A stretch of DNA of 64,000 nucleotides from Campylorhamphus procurvoides (taxonomy: Eukaryota; Chordata; Aves; Passeriformes; Dendrocolaptidae), in NCBI GenBank assembly GCA_013396655.1, contig WBMV01009271.1, positions 1,150,314-1,214,313 on the forward strand, in the 5' to 3' direction. Numbering within the stretch: position 1 is the first letter of the stretch; every line of letters starts with the position of its first letter. This document shows, in pieces, positions 63,460 through 64,000 of the stretch. The notes under the pieces were generated by a model. That model worked only from the letters and a program-made list of their open reading frames with translations, was not told the DNA's origin and made no database searches. The translations under genes were made by a program, and so were the position numbers.

Positions 63460-64000
63460 CAGCTTGTTATAAGTGTTCTAAAAATATAAAGGAAACAGTT
63501 GAGTCTAAATATATAGCTTGAGGTACGTAAAAGAAAACTTTGAAGTATTCATATATAAAGAGCCATCCTATGTGAAAATTTTATATTTCCTAGACAAGGT
63601 TTGAAATGAACTCATTTAGTTATGTTTTAACTTTTAAAACAAGCAAAATTATTAAAATCTTAGAACCATAAAATTCTAGCCCTGCATAATTGAAAACATT
63701 TCCCCAAAGTATAGCCTAAAGGGGGTTTGTCAATGTTTTTGTTACATTTTCTACTCCCCAATAAGACTCCTGTTGTATGCTTAAAGCATTCAAGAAGATA
63801 CATTCACTGGGGACATGGTAATGAGATAAATCAGCCAGGAGACAAACCCAGACTGTTTGACTGCCAGCTTGTGTCCAATCTTATGCAATTAATATAGCAT
63901 ACATTTTCATTTTGAAGCTTAAAGTGTTGTATTGTTAATAGCTTAATTCCATTCTCCCCTGACTGAAATAATGATGACCCACTGAATGTTGTCTTTTCAC

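Larger units (their letters stand above)
55908..64000 (+). other. ADGRL4 intron, 5' part, continuing past the window
   Basis: The stretch begins with GTAAGT and no later exon is recognisable. I looked for coding sequence resembling late TM5, TM6 and TM7 of adhesion GPCRs and found none up to the window end. It includes a short AT-rich hairpin at 58261-58279, a G-run at 59248-59260, a T/G-rich tract near 62331-62362 and a TTTA repeat at 63438-63459. No poly(A) site of this gene can be assigned. Confidence 0.8.

Noticed and set aside
63460..63520. ACAG followed by a Cys-rich start as the next ADGRL4 exon
   Set aside because: The translation does not resemble adhesion-GPCR TM5-TM6, it soon meets a stop, and the AG belongs to the end of the TTTA repeat.

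Overview
The window is vertebrate nuclear DNA that carries most of one large plus-strand gene, and nearly all the rest is intron. Twelve exons between 6224 and 55907 join, with GT-AG splice sites and matching phases, into one open frame of 1862 nt (two bases of a split codon plus 620 codons). It reads as ADGRL4 (older name ELTD1), an adhesion G-protein-coupled receptor of endothelial cells. Residue numbers here count from the first whole codon at 6226. The organism is most likely a bird, or failing that another sauropsid: introns hold decayed CR1 LINE pieces, I saw no mammalian Alu, B1 or L1 sequence, and repeats are sparse. That assignment is an inference from repeats and general protein resemblance, not from a search.

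Layout. 1-6223 is probably the 3' part of the intron after an unseen signal-peptide exon. EGF1 is at 6224-6373. A 32-kb intron follows (6374-38418); it contains two antisense CR1 fragments and a speculative internal promoter/first exon near 24.2-24.55 kb. Two tandem calcium-binding EGF exons lie at 38419-38571 and 44714-44869. A linker and the GAIN domain span 45390-52770, ending in a canonical GPS with the HL/T cleavage site. TM1-TM2, TM3-TM4 and the start of TM5 are at 54301-54504, 55526-55746 and 55841-55907. From 55908 to the window end I see only intron. The rest of TM5, TM6, TM7 and the tail (roughly 100 residues by family comparison) must lie beyond 64000, as the signal peptide lies before position 1.

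The EGF modules form the N-terminal extracellular rod, GAIN-GPS self-cleaves and keeps the two parts associated, and the peptide just after the cut acts in the family as the tethered agonist of the 7TM part. The window has three EGF modules, while human ADGRL4 as I recall it has two; the second and third here are visibly related. No second protein-coding gene, tRNA, rRNA or CRISPR array could be supported. Most other open frames are short chance ORFs in intron. There is one assembly gap (48650-48701) inside a G-rich/C-rich minisatellite.
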